From Ypsolopha sequella (taxonomy: Eukaryota > Arthropoda > Insecta > Lepidoptera > Ypsolophidae): a DNA stretch of 64,000 nt. The position numbers and the translations under genes are program-made. Below the pieces are notes generated by a model, which was given only the letters and a program-made list of their open reading frames with translations, did no database searches and was not told the DNA's origin. This document shows, piece by piece, positions 29,727 through 40,328 of the stretch (the stretch's first letter is position 1; every line of letters starts with the position of its first letter). Location of the stretch: the NCBI GenBank assembly GCA_934047225.1, contig OW203993.1, positions 27,480,069-27,544,068 on the forward strand. Direction: 5' to 3'.

Positions 29727-31440
29727 TTATGTCCAGTCCAGACCATTAACGACTGCACTGGCCTAAAAAACAAAGGGGTTGTAAGATGCCACTAAGTTTG
29801 AAACTAGCTTGACACCCTATACTATACAAATTATATAATCGAGAACAGTTTTTAAAGTGTCAAGTTAATTTTGACCTTATGGGCTTTTTTGTTTTTTTTT
29901 GTTATATTCTGCTTCCAGACCATTAACTGAGTGAATTGGACTAAAACACAAAGGGGTTGTAATGTAATATATCAACAAGGTCGAAATTAGCTTGACGGCC
30001 TAGGAATGATGTGCATATGATCAAGAACAGTTTCTCAGTTGCCAAGTGAATTTCGAATTTTTTAATGTTTTTTGTTATATTCAGCTCCCAGACTATTAAC
30101 TGAATCCATCCATCCATCAGCCTGTGTTCGTCCACTGCTGGACATAGGCCTCTCCTATATTTCGCCACTCTTGGCGGTCCTGCATTATCCTCATCCAGCC
30201 GCTACCCGCAATCCTTCTGGTCATCGGTCCAGCGGGCAGAAGGTTGGCCTACGCTACGCTTTGCTGTACGTGGTCTCCATTCCAATGCCTTTCGGCCCCA
30301 ACGGCCATCGTTTCAGCGATAAATATGGCTAGCCCACTGCCACTTCAACTTACTAATTCGGCAGGCTATGCCGCTCACTTTTGATCTCTGACGGATTTCC
30401 TCGTTTCGAATTTTATCCATCAGAGATATCCCAAGCATAGCCTGCTCCATAGCCCGTTGAGCGACCTTAAATCGACGGCTCAAGCCCTTGGTCAGAGACC
30501 ACGTTTCAGCGCCGTACATCATCACTGGAAGGACGCACTGGTTATATAATTTCGCCTTTAAGCACTGCGGTATGTATTGGTGACGTAAATATGTGACGCA
30601 ACTTCCCGAATGCTGCCCATCCTTATTCTTCTGTCAGCCTCGGCGTTGAAGTTGTTTTTACCCAGCTGGATAACATGACCCAGGTAAATATATTTTTGAA
30701 CAACTTCGATGCTGACATTGTCGACGGTTACTGGCCTTTGGATGACATGACAGTTGAACATGAACTTAGTCTTCTCCAAATTCATCCGCAGGCCTACTCG
30801 TCTGGAAGAATCGCCTAGGCTGCCCAGCATTTTCTCCAGTTCTTGCAGCGATTCAGCCATTATCACGATGTCATCGGCAAACCAAAGATGTGAAATGTAC
30901 TCTCCGTTCACGTTTATGCCTCGTCCATTCCAGTCCAGTGTTTTGAAGACGTCCTCCCGCGCGGCGGTAAACAGTTTTGGAGGAAAAACTTCTCCCTGTC
31001 TCACGGCCTACTGAAGGTGTATCGGCCTTGATTGTACACCCTGTACTTGGACGGATATCGTAGCGGAGTCATATAGACATTTCAGCATCTCCACGTAACG
31101 CCAGTCAACTTGGCATCGCTGCAAGGACTGCAGAACAAACCAAGTTTTAATGGAGTCGAACGCTTTCTCGTAGTCCACAAACGCTAGACATAAGGGCTGA
31201 TTATACTCTTGGGTTTTCTGCATAATCTGCCTTCGCATGTGGATGTGATCTACGGTGCTGTAGCCTTTTCGAAACCCAGCCTGCTCTGAAGGTTGGAAAT
31301 CGTTGAATTGATGGGCGAGACGATTCGTGATAACTCCTGAGAACAGTTTGTAGGTGTGGCTCAGGAGCGTGATTGGTCGATAGATTAACTGAATGCACTG
31401 GCCTAATATTATTCGAATATTGCAAGCCCTATCCGTTATA
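29727..31440. repeat. Tandem 160-bp-type repeat, split by the RTE insertion
   Basis: TTTGTTAT(G/A)T...CAGACCATTAAC...CACTGG(C)CTAAAA...AAAGGGGTTGTAA recurs at about 29727, 29890 and 30070, and the third copy resumes after the RTE at 31384 (ATTAACTGAATGCACTGGCCTAA). Confidence 0.7.
30106..31383 (-). pseudogene. 5'-truncated RTE-type LINE with 11-bp TSD
   Basis: ATTAACTGAAT flanks both sides (30095-30105 and 31384-31394). Read on the minus strand, it encodes the RT palm: FVDYEKAFDSI (31100s), ISHLWFADDIVIM with the FADD catalytic box, LRMNLEKTKFM and KYIYLGHVI, then MYGAETWSLTKG. Stops interrupt the frame at several points. The 3' end is GATGG repeats instead of poly(A), as in RTE elements. 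The N-terminal endonuclease is missing. Confidence 0.88.
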
Positions 31441-31857
31441 CTGATAACTTACCAAGCCTCCAGTATGAATTGGACTGGATATTAATATCATCTTGTTTTT
31501 GTTGACACAAATAATACAAAAATAAATAATTTAATACCATGGCAGAGGTAGATTTTGGCTGTCACCAATTACAGGGAGAGATAAGATTAATTGTTTATGT
31601 ATGATTTATGAAATCTTAAAGCTTTTTAAATTATGATTTTAAATATTGATTTTTAATCATTAACTTTTGGCTAACATTCTTTTCATTCTCAGATATGTCA
31701 TACATTAGTTTCCTTTATTCGATAAATAAATTTTACCCACTTTTAGGGAAAAATGCATTTAATCAGCAACATTATTCGTGCTCTTATGAATGGTTAACAT
31801 GAGTAAATACTCTCCAGCTACGCTCACAAGCAGACTGAGAATGTGGTTTCTTTTTTA

Positions 31858-32324
31858 GTTTAGGGTTCCGTACCCAAATTTAAAACGGGACCCTATAACT
31901 AAGACTCTGCTGTCTGTCCGTCTGTCACCAGGCTGTATCTCATGAACCGTGATAGTTAGACAGTTGAAATTCTCAAAGATGATGTACCTATTTCTGTTGC
32001 CGCTTTAACAACAAATATTAAAAACCAGAATAAAATAAATATTAAAGGGGGCTCCCATACAACAAACTTGTTTTTTTTTTGCTCGTTTTTGCCTAATAAT
32101 ATTCGTAGGTTTTTGCTGGATATTAATAACGGCAACAGGTAGAAGCTTGAAATATTCACAAAATGCTTAGTTATATATTCACTTTAAAAATAAATAATAA
32201 AATTAAAATAAGACAAATATGTAAGGGGGGCTCCCATACAACAGACAGGATTTTTTTGCCGTTTCTATTGATAATGGTACGGAACCCTTCATGCGCGAGT
32301 CCGACTCAGACTTGGCCGGTGTTT
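31858..32324 (+). mobile_element. Lepidopteran non-coding interspersed repeat
   Basis: It starts TTAGGGTTCCGTACCC, continues with CTGTCTGTCCGTCTGTCACC and CTCATGAACCGTGATAGTTA, and ends GGTACGGAACCCTTC...GACTTGGCCGG. I recognise this as a very common moth repeat. It has no reading frame. Confidence 0.75.
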
Positions 32325-32349
32325 TTTTTTTCTGTTTGCGGTTTGCACT

Positions 32350-32369
32350 ACACACACACACACACACAC
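32350..32369. repeat. (AC)n microsatellite
   Basis: Ten AC dinucleotides between the interspersed repeat and the right subterminal array. Confidence 0.9.
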
Positions 32370-32399
32370 TAGGCGTTATTCTAAGGCATCACGGTACGT

Positions 32400-33897
32400 T
32401 AAATAAAAATTGTTTGTTGACATGAACTTTTACACCTAAGCAGTAAATATAAGTACATAGGTACATACATAAAAATAGCGTAGCAAAATGTATAGTTGAA
32501 TTACAGAGATTATGTAAAAGTTAAACTTTTTATTTAATTATTACATCACGGTACCTACTTAAAATTGTAATTTTTCATACGGTTTTGTAAAAATACAATA
32601 AGCTGTAAAAATACATATAAAATATGTTAAAATTACACAAGAATAGGTATTATATTAATTACATCTAACTGTAAAAACAGATACAACATGTAATAAATTA
32701 CATATACTTCTGTAAATAAAATCTCTGGGCAGTTGTGGCACTACATTAAGAGTCTGTAATTTTCCATATTTTTCTGTAAGCTCAGTATCTACTCACAACA
32801 ATGTGAATTAACATAGCAAATGTATAATTACAGAGATTCTGTAAAAGTAAAACTTTTTATGTAATTATTACATCCCGGTACGTAAATTTACATTTATATG
32901 TAAAAAAATATACTACTGCAATTGTAATTTTTTATACGGTATTGTATTATTACAGAATGACATGAACTTTTACAGTAAGCTATAAAAAATACATATAAAA
33001 TATGTTAAAATTACACAAGACAAGGTATTAATTACATCTAACTGTAAAAACACATATAGCATGTAATAAATTACATAATACTTTTTGTAAAATATATGGG
33101 CATGTTGGGCACTTTCTTAAGAGTCTGTAATTTTCCATATTTTTCTGTAAAATCAGTGGTTACAAAAATGTGAATTAGCATTGCAAATTTATAATTACAA
33201 AGTTTCTGTAAAATTAAAACTTTTTATGTAATTATTACATCACGGTACCTATAATAACATTTTTGTGTAAAAAAAAATACAACTGCAATTGTAATTTTCC
33301 GTACGATTTTGTAAAAACACAGAATGATATGTATCTTTACTGTAAGCTGTAAATATAAATACAAATTATGTAAAAATTACACAAGGCAAGGTAGTAATTA
33401 CATCTAATATGTAAAAACACATTTTATTTTTAAAAACTTACATATACTTTTGTAAAGTCTATAGGTATTTTTGGCACTACCGCAAGAGTCTGTAATTTTC
33501 CTTTTTTTTCTGTAAAATCAGTGTAGGTTACAATGTAAATTGTCATAAAAAATGTCAAAGTACAGAGTTTATGTAAAAAGTAACACTTTTTGTGTAGTAT
33601 TTCCATTACAACATGTAAAATTACATATACAAATAGTTTTATTACAGATTTTATGTAGATATTACCAAATTACCATGTAAAATTACCAAATTATCAAGTA
33701 AAATCAAATAAATCTGTACATAAACAGAATAATTTTGTAAAATATTCGAGAATTATGTGAAATTTACGCTAATTATGTAGAATTAACGAAAATTATTTAA
33801 TTCTACTCATTTTTCTGTAGTTTCTCCCGATTATTCCGGTAAATTCACATTTTTATGTAATAATTTTGCATGTAAAATTACATTTTTTCTAACAGTG
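32400..33897. repeat. Right subterminal array with about 370-bp tandem units
   Basis: AGAGTCTGTAATTTTCC recurs near 32750, 33120 and 33486, giving a unit of about 368 bp, each dense in TGTAA/TTACA motifs. After 33560 the motifs become shorter repeats up to the terminus TTTTTTCTAACAGTG. Confidence 0.8.
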
Positions 33898-35490
33898 TAC
33901 TTACTAAAAAGATGTAGGTACATTACGTCATGGTGCCTCTTACTTAGATACTGGCCTAGTGAAAGTGAAAGTGAAAAACATAATAGGTGCACTACGTCAT
34001 GATGTTTCTTACGTCCATACTGGTGTAGCCTACGTACTATGAAGATGTATGTGCATTACGCCATGGTGCCTCTTACTTACATACTGACGTAGTCTACGTA
34101 CTGTGCAGATATAGGTGCATTACATCATGTTGTTTCTTAAGTACATACTGGTGTAGTCTACGTATTGTGCAGATGTAGATGCAGTACGAAAAGGTGCCTA
34201 TTACTTACATACTGGTGCTGCTTACGTACTGTGCAGATGTAGGTGCGTTACATCAAGGTGCCTCTTATGTATATGCTGGCGTTGCCTACGTACTGTGCAG
34301 ATGTATGTGCATTACGCCATGGTGCCTCTTACTTACATACTGGCGTAGTCTACGTATTGTGCACATGTAGATGCAGTACGAAAAGGTGCCTCTTACTTAC
34401 ATACTGGTGCTGCTTACGTACTGTGCAGATGTAGGTGCGTTACATCAAGGTGCCTCTTATGTATATACTGGCGTTGCCTACGTACTGTGCAGATGTAGGT
34501 TCATTACGTCATGTTGTTTCTTACGTACATACTGGTGTAGTATACGTATTGTGCAGATGTAGATGCAGTACGAAAAGGTGCCTCTTACTTACATACTGGT
34601 GCTGCTTACGTACTGTGCAGATGTAGGTGCATTACGTCATGGTGCCTCTTATGTAAATACTGGCGTTGCCTACGTACTGTGCAGATGTAGGTGCATTACG
34701 TCATGGTGCCTCTTACTGGCGTAGTCTACGTATTATGCAGATGTAGATGCAGTACGAAAAGGTGCCTCTTACTTACATACGGTTGTGGATTACGTACTGT
34801 GCAGATGTAGGTGTGTTACATCAAGGTGCCTCTTATGTATATACTGGCGTTGCCTACGTACTGTGCAGATGTAGGTGCATTACGTCATGGTGCCTCTTAC
34901 GTACATACTGGCGTAGTCCACGTATTGTGCAGATGTAGATGCAGTACGAAAAGATCCCTCTTACTTACATACTGGTGTTGTCTATGTATTGTTCAGACGT
35001 AGGAGCATTACGTCATGGTGCCTTTTACGTATATACTGGTGTTGCCTACGTACTGTGCAGATGTAGGTGCATTACGTCATGCTGTTTATTACGTACATAC
35101 TGATGTTACCTACGTACTTTGCAGATGTAGGTTCATTACACCATGGTGCGTACTTTGCAGTACTGTGCAGATGTAGGTGCATTACGTCATGCTGTTTATT
35201 ACGTACATACTGATGTTACCTACGTACTTTGCAGATGTAGGTTCATTACACCATGGTGCGTACTTTGCAGACGCAAGAAGCACCATGACGTAAGAGGCAA
35301 CATGACGGAGTGAAACTACATCTGCACAGTACGTAGACTATACGAGTTTGTACGCAGGAGGCACCATGACATAGTACACCTGCATTTACACAAATAGATT
35401 GCATAGACCACATTAGTATGTCCGTAAGAGGCACCATGACGTAGTGAACCTGGATCTGCACATTACGTTACATAGGCTACATCAATACGT
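33898..35490. repeat. Satellite of 64-bp units in a 192-bp higher-order repeat
   Basis: Units contain TGTGCAGATGTAGGTGCATT, TGGTGCCTCTTAC and GTCTACGTA. The variant GTAGATGCAGTACGAAAAGG recurs at 34175, 34367, 34559, 34743 and 34935, so every third unit is of the same type. A 107-bp block near 35061 is duplicated. From about 35275 the units run in the opposite orientation. Open frames here are repeats, not genes. Confidence 0.9.
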
Positions 35491-35996
35491 ACGGCATTTA
35501 AAAATTGGCACGAATGCATTAGCAGCAATTAAATTAATATAGAATGTATATGTCGCCGCCCTGTGGTTAAATCAGCCGCCTGATTGTTATTCGTTTTTCG
35601 GAAGCCATACATATTCGTTTTATTACTGTATACTAAAAAGAAAAACATTCTTAAATATTTTTTAGATCTTACAAAGTTGCAAAACGGCACCCCGTATGGA
35701 TAAGGATCAAACTGAAAACTACCCGCGACATGTACTTAACTAATAAGAGAAAGTAACTAACCACCGGGTTCTAAATTGAGAATTTCACAAAGTACCTAAA
35801 TACTGTAGTATCGTTCTGTCTGTCTCTTCAGGTTTCTTAAAAAAAGTACGAGCTATAATGATACCTACTTCATTTACTTAAGGAAATTCTCAATTTAAAA
35901 ACCGGCAGTACGTCTAGTTGACAATACTTAAAATACATAAAATAAAATTATGTAGTTATCACTATTTACTAATCGAAATTGACTGGGGTACAATCC
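35491..35996. other. Non-coding stretch with a small hairpin
   Basis: GGTTCTAAATTGAGAATTTC (about 35766) and its imperfect inverse GAAATTCTCAATTTAAAAACC (35883) pair. Nothing else is recognised. Confidence 0.45.
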
Positions 35997-36290
35997 TTAA
36001 TCTAAAGTCCATCTAACAGTGACATAATATTTTAAATTTCGTAACAATGTCATTGTACAAGGTACAGGAGACACAAGATTGTCATGGAAACAAAATAAAT
36101 AGTTATTTGTTTTTTTCACTTCAAAAGCATAATAATGATGGCTAAAATCAATACTTTCCAATGCAAGACATTTAAATACAACTTTTTCATCACATGTGTA
36201 TATTTTTTCGACTTCCGCAAACAGAGGCAAACCAGTGGATTCTATTCCCATTCTACAACTGTGCACTGTGCAGCTTATGCATATTTTTTA
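35997..36290 (-). pseudogene. C-terminal fragment of a CACTA-like transposase
   Basis: A minus-strand frame of 89 codons contains FAEVEKIYTCDEKVVFKCL and YYAFEVKKTNNYLF then YYVTVRWTLD. This resembles the C-terminal domain after the catalytic core in the transposase family represented at 19715-22435 (there IRRIFFKDYENPIFIGTCEPF). The core and zinc fingers are absent. It could be the relic transposase of the putative outer element. Confidence 0.45.
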
Positions 36291-36599
36291 AATTTAAATT
36301 ACGAATTGACTATGAAGGCGTTTTATTTTATGAATTATGAACGACTTGGGCACTACATCAAATAAGATTTATTATTTATTATAAAAACATATAAGTACTT
36401 GGGGGTTTTTAGGGGGATTAAAAAAAAGTCTTGGGGGTAAATTTTGGCAGGGGTTGGCAACACTGTGACGCATGCACGCATGACTGACGCCATCCATTCT
36501 TTCTTCCGAAAACGCGGGTTGCTTTATTTCGTAAATTGTGACTGTGTGCTGTTAAACTAAAGAAGTAAATTTCGTGATCTGGTTGAAGTCAAGTTCGCC

Positions 36600-36752
36600 A
36601 TGAGTGAAGAAGACGACACTGACAGTGTAGGAGGAGGGTCATTGGGTGACTCCTGTAAATTTTCCATTGCTGTAGCGTCTTCGAATCAGAAGAATAATAG
36701 TGACGATTGCAATCTTGCTCACCACAGACAAAAACGGAATGTGGAGGTGTAG
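36600..36752 (+). CDS. Short acidic ORF, possible first exon, function unknown
   Basis: The ATG has a good context (TTCGCCATGAG) and opens 50 codons (MSEEDDTDSVGGGSLG...) ending at TAG. A GAG|GTGTAG near the end could be a splice donor, in which case this would be a first exon. A LINE tail starts 24 bases after the stop. I do not recognise the protein. No partner exon was found. Confidence 0.3.
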   Translation: MSEEDDTDSVGGGSLGDSCKFSIAVASSNQKNNSDDCNLAHHRQKRNVEV

Positions 36753-38106
36753 ACTTACAATACATTCTTATATGGGTTTTTTTTTTTTTTTTTTATTCTA
36801 TAATAATCTTTATTGATAATTACACACAGAGATAAAACAATGACACACAAGAAAGTACAACAAAAATATAAAATGTTGCTTATTGCTAAATACAGTGCTT
36901 GTCTTATCTAAATTACGCTTGACTGGCGGTCCTCACAACTAAGCCGAGCTTGTCTCGGGAGGGCCTTTGTTAGTGTACACACATGTTAATTTGTACAGAA
37001 TTACGTCGATGGATTGGTTATTTGTTGTTTAGTGCGCTTTTGGGATGTTACTATTACACTTCATCAGTTTATTAACAAATAAGAAGTTATATTTATGAAA
37101 ATATGTACACACACTGAGATATTATATTAAAAAAAAGTGTGCAAATTATAAATCTAAGATTGCTTATTGCATGCTAAACTACAAACTTTAAAAGAAAATA
37201 ATATATATAATATATAATATAAAAATATATATCAGGTAAAAAAAAAAAAATACATAAAATACATAACGTAAAATAGTGACAATATACATAATTCGATAAA
37301 GTTACATACTACGTTGGTATATGGAGTAAATTTTCAGTATTATCATAATTTAACGAAAGAAGATACTTTACAATTTTTTTTAACATGAAAGCGAGTCAAC
37401 CCAGAAAATTTAAAAAGAGTATTAATTTGATTGTACAAATAAGGAAAGATGAAATGGGGGAAACGTTGTGCAAAGGACAATGGGCAAAAATGTATGGAAC
37501 TTGGTCCAAAGACCTCCACTGATGAGACTTGCGGTAAATGAAAGTACATAACTGTCTTATGATTCTGGCAAAAAATTATTAGATTCTGTCCGGGGGTTCT
37601 ATTGTTATAGTCATGTTTGTCTTGACTATAAATAATGTGATTTTACGTTGCAATTGTGTTAGAATGATTTTTACAAGGTCAAATGACCTCAGTATCTTTT
37701 TGGATTGCGATACCCCTCCCGCTTCTCCTTAACCACCCCGCCCTCGCCCCGTCATGGCGTATGACATCATTGACGCCAAGTGCAGAGATAATGTGATCGT
37801 GTAGTACGTACTTGCGTCCAGCCAGGTAAACGACGAAACAATGCAGGGGAGGTGAGAGGTGATTGTAGTTGTGTCGGCCCTCTCCCTCCCTCTACCCCCG
37901 TTTGTTGTGGCAAGTGCGCTCGCAGTCTTAGGCTAACTGTTTTCGCTGTTTGTTGTATTGTGATCTTCGATTTTCGAGTGTTTTTTTAAAAATACCGACC
38001 TTTGCACGTGAATGATTGATTTCTGCCGCTATAACTGAACCGACTTTTGCTTGTTAATGGACACCTCTTTTTCCTTGAGATTGGACAAAGTGACTGAATT
38101 CTCAAT

Positions 38107-38237
38107 ATGTTTCGACCTGCAGCGGGAGTTCTTTGTTTACTGTGTAACCGTTCTGTGTTACGTAAAAGACGAATGACAATTACCCAAACCCTGTTCGATG
38201 AAAATCATGAAGCTGCTATAATCTGCAACCATATCAG
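38107..38237 (+). CDS. Possible first exon of the TIR element's transposase
   Basis: An ATG-started 43-codon frame (MFRPAAGVLCLLCNRSVLRK) holds a C-x2-C pair and ends at CAG|GTATGG, a good donor. It lies just inside the left TIR. The next exon at 38299 does not join in frame through the nearest AG, so middle exons are probably deleted. Confidence 0.35.
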
Positions 38238-38298
38238 GTATGGAGAATTATTATAATTTTTACATTAAAGAATAAATCATACTAAATACGAAGCACAT

Positions 38299-39081
38299 AT
38301 GCCAGAAAGTGTCGCGGCCGGTGAAACACAATTAACTACCACTCAAGCAAATGAATCGAGAACAGTAACAATGGTCAGATGGGCGGTCGAAGCCGTAAAC
38401 GGACGCATAAAACGTGACTTCAAGTTATTTCGGCAGGAGTACTATTACAACGCAATGCCCCACATGTTTGCTGATTTTAGGATAGCAGCTGCACTAACAA
38501 ATGCATTCCATGTTCTTATTACAGACAATACACATGCTCCTGTGTTTCTTGAGAGAATTGCGATACGGAGCGAGATGCAAAATGTTCTGGCTGAATACGT
38601 ACAGTGTCGTCGTCTTAACGGACAACGAGTAGCATTCCAAAATATGGACGCAGGATTATCAGGTCTTGAGACTTTTCCATGATTGACAGAGGACGACCTG
38701 ATTTTATTAGCACTTGGGTCATACCAGTTGAAACTGGCCAACAGTTATTATGCCGAGCACATCGGGTTGTGTCGAGATTCCGAAGGTCTGACTGCCAATT
38801 TGAATGAAGCAGGAATTCCTGGAGAGAGTTTATGGTTATTGGGAGGCAAAATACAATCGAGGTACACAAGTGCGCGCAAGCATTATTCATATGTGGTAGT
38901 AAAAGATAACGAATCTGGCTTGGGTACAATCGAACACTACTACTGCTCATGCAAAGTAGGAAAACGCACCTTGGGATGCTGTGCGCATGTAATGCTAATC
39001 ATATGGTACCTAGGTTATGCCCCTTTACGAAGATTATATTCATTTACCAGCCAGATTTTTAGATTCAATCATAATAGATGA
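38299..39081 (+). pseudogene. DDE_4-type transposase C-terminus with SWIM zinc finger, one in-frame stop
   Basis: The first part has TMVRWAVEAVNGRIKRDF and FRIAAALTNAFH, the helical region with the final Glu of DDE_4 transposases of the PIF/Harbinger type. A TGA at 38680-38682 interrupts, and the same frame continues to 39081 with a SWIM finger: YYCSCKVGKRTLGCCAH (C-x-C...C-x-H). The first two catalytic Asp motifs are missing. It is an internally deleted, dead copy, but the DDE plus SWIM arrangement is informative. Confidence 0.65.
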
Positions 39082-40328
39082 ATAAATGTGATTTCTTCCC
39101 CCACAATCTTGTTTTATTAATCCAGCAATTACCTACGTTGAGCTTATGTATATATTTTAAGTTAAAAAAAAAAAACATAACCATAGCAAAATAACCCCCG
39201 CGACAGAATCTAATAGACTTTTGCCAGAATCATACACCATGTGTGCACTTACATTTCCCGCACGTGTCATGCTTTACAACAAGTGGGGGTGGAGGGAGGG
39301 GGACACAACTATAATCGCCTCTCACCTCCCTTGCATTGTTTTGTTTACCTGGACGCAAGTAAGCACTACACGATCACATTATCTCTGCACTTAAATTGGC
39401 GTCGATGACGTCATATGGCATGACGGGGCGAGCGCGGGGAGGTTTAGGAGAAGCGGGAGGGGCATCGCAATCCAGAAACATGCAGAGATTATGTGACCGT
39501 ATCAAAGTAAACACCGTTTTAACGTAAAATCACATTATTTATAGTCAAGACAAACATGACCATAACAAAAGAACCCCCGGACATAATCTAATATTTTTTT
39601 GCCAGAATCATAAGACAGTAATGTACTTTCATTTACCGCAAGTCTCATCAGTGGAGGTTCTTGGACCACTTTCGCCCATTGTCCTTTGGTTTAACATGTC
39701 CGTGTCGGGATTCTTGGCTCACGTCTCGAAGGTGCCAAATTCTGGTAAAGGGACAGTGTTTTATGCGCTGTAAGAACAGCTTTAAGTATAAAGAGTTGTC
39801 TTACGCGAAGGACGTCACTTACTTCATATAGCTTGTTGGTAGAATATTGGAAAGGTTTTTTAAACATTACCTTAAGGACCGATCGCTGTGCCCTTTCGAC
39901 CTCAATTAGGTAAGTTTTGGCAGCGCTGCCCCAGACTGCGATGCAATAGTTATGTAAAGATTGACTAAGAGCCCGGTAAACATTAATTAGGAGTGGTTTG
40001 GAAACTGAATTTCTTAAAAGTTTCATAATATAGGCTGTTTTACGTACACGGCTAGTGAGTGCGGATATATGAGGAGAGAAAGACAGATTGTCGTCTAAGA
40101 GTAGTCCCAAGTATTTAATGTTTGCTACCTTTTCAATTGATGGACAGGTGCAAGCTTCATCATTGCAGCAACCGTAGTGAACTATGATCGGCGAAGACAA
40201 CGGTGGCCGAGTTGCTTTGGTAATATGAAAGTTGAGATACTTGGACTTTGCCACATTGAGGGTAAGCAAATTGTTGTCAAGCCAGTTGGCAACAGTCGCA
40301 AGGCCGGACCTGGCCTTACTTAAAAGAG

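Larger units (their letters stand above)
15294..33897. mobile_element. Inner CACTA/EnSpm-like transposon, 18.6 kb, with nested insertions
   Basis: The left end reads CACTGTTAGAAAAAA and the right end is its exact reverse complement (15 bp). Both subterminal zones (15294-16210 and 32400-33897) are packed with TTACAT / ATGTAA motifs in both orientations, the pattern of CACTA transposase binding arrays. Between them lie, on the minus strand, a zinc-finger transposase gene and a SAMD3-like partner gene. MITEs, SINEs, a LINE fragment and an RTE insertion account for much of the length. The flanking bases (TG before, TAC after) do not give a target duplication, and the gap abuts the left end, so joining the two ends into one element is inference. 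Confidence 0.6.
37471..39688. mobile_element. DNA transposon with about 440-bp TIRs inserted in the LINE
   Basis: The left end CAAAGGACAATGGGC is inverted at 39674-39688, and similarity continues inward (GATTCTGGCAAAA, CCCCCGG, CTTGACTATAAATAATGTGA, GCAGAGATAATGTGATCGTG) for about 440 bp with indels. The right arm contains a partial internal duplication. The interior carries a DDE/SWIM protein fragment. It splits the LINE coding sequence. No exact target duplication was resolved. Confidence 0.75.
36777..40325 (-). pseudogene. 5'-truncated LINE (Jockey-like RT C-terminus), interrupted at 37471-39688
   Basis: On the minus strand, RT C-terminal coding starts near 40325 (RSGLATVANWLDNNLLTLN, IKYLGLLLDDNLSFSPHI, YRALSQSLHNYCIAVWG, LYEVSDVLRVRQLFILKAV) and is open to 39691, where the 2.2-kb TIR element begins. 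Coding resumes at about 37465 (KKIVKYLLSLNYDNTENLL). The 3' UTR has GGCCCTCCCGAGACAAGCTC-like bases and ends in poly(A) (T run 36777-36794). The 5' end merges into the 132-bp satellite. Catalytic RT motifs are missing. Confidence 0.75.

Noticed and set aside
15294..33897. A Polinton/Maverick element (size and long terminal zones fit)
   Set aside because: No DNA polymerase B, integrase, packaging ATPase or capsid genes. The ends begin CACTG and the genes fit a CACTA-like element better.
34179..35002. Several 63-codon overlapping frames with similar sequence
   Set aside because: They are the 64-bp satellite read in frame (three units give 192 bases). No start context or protein family fits.
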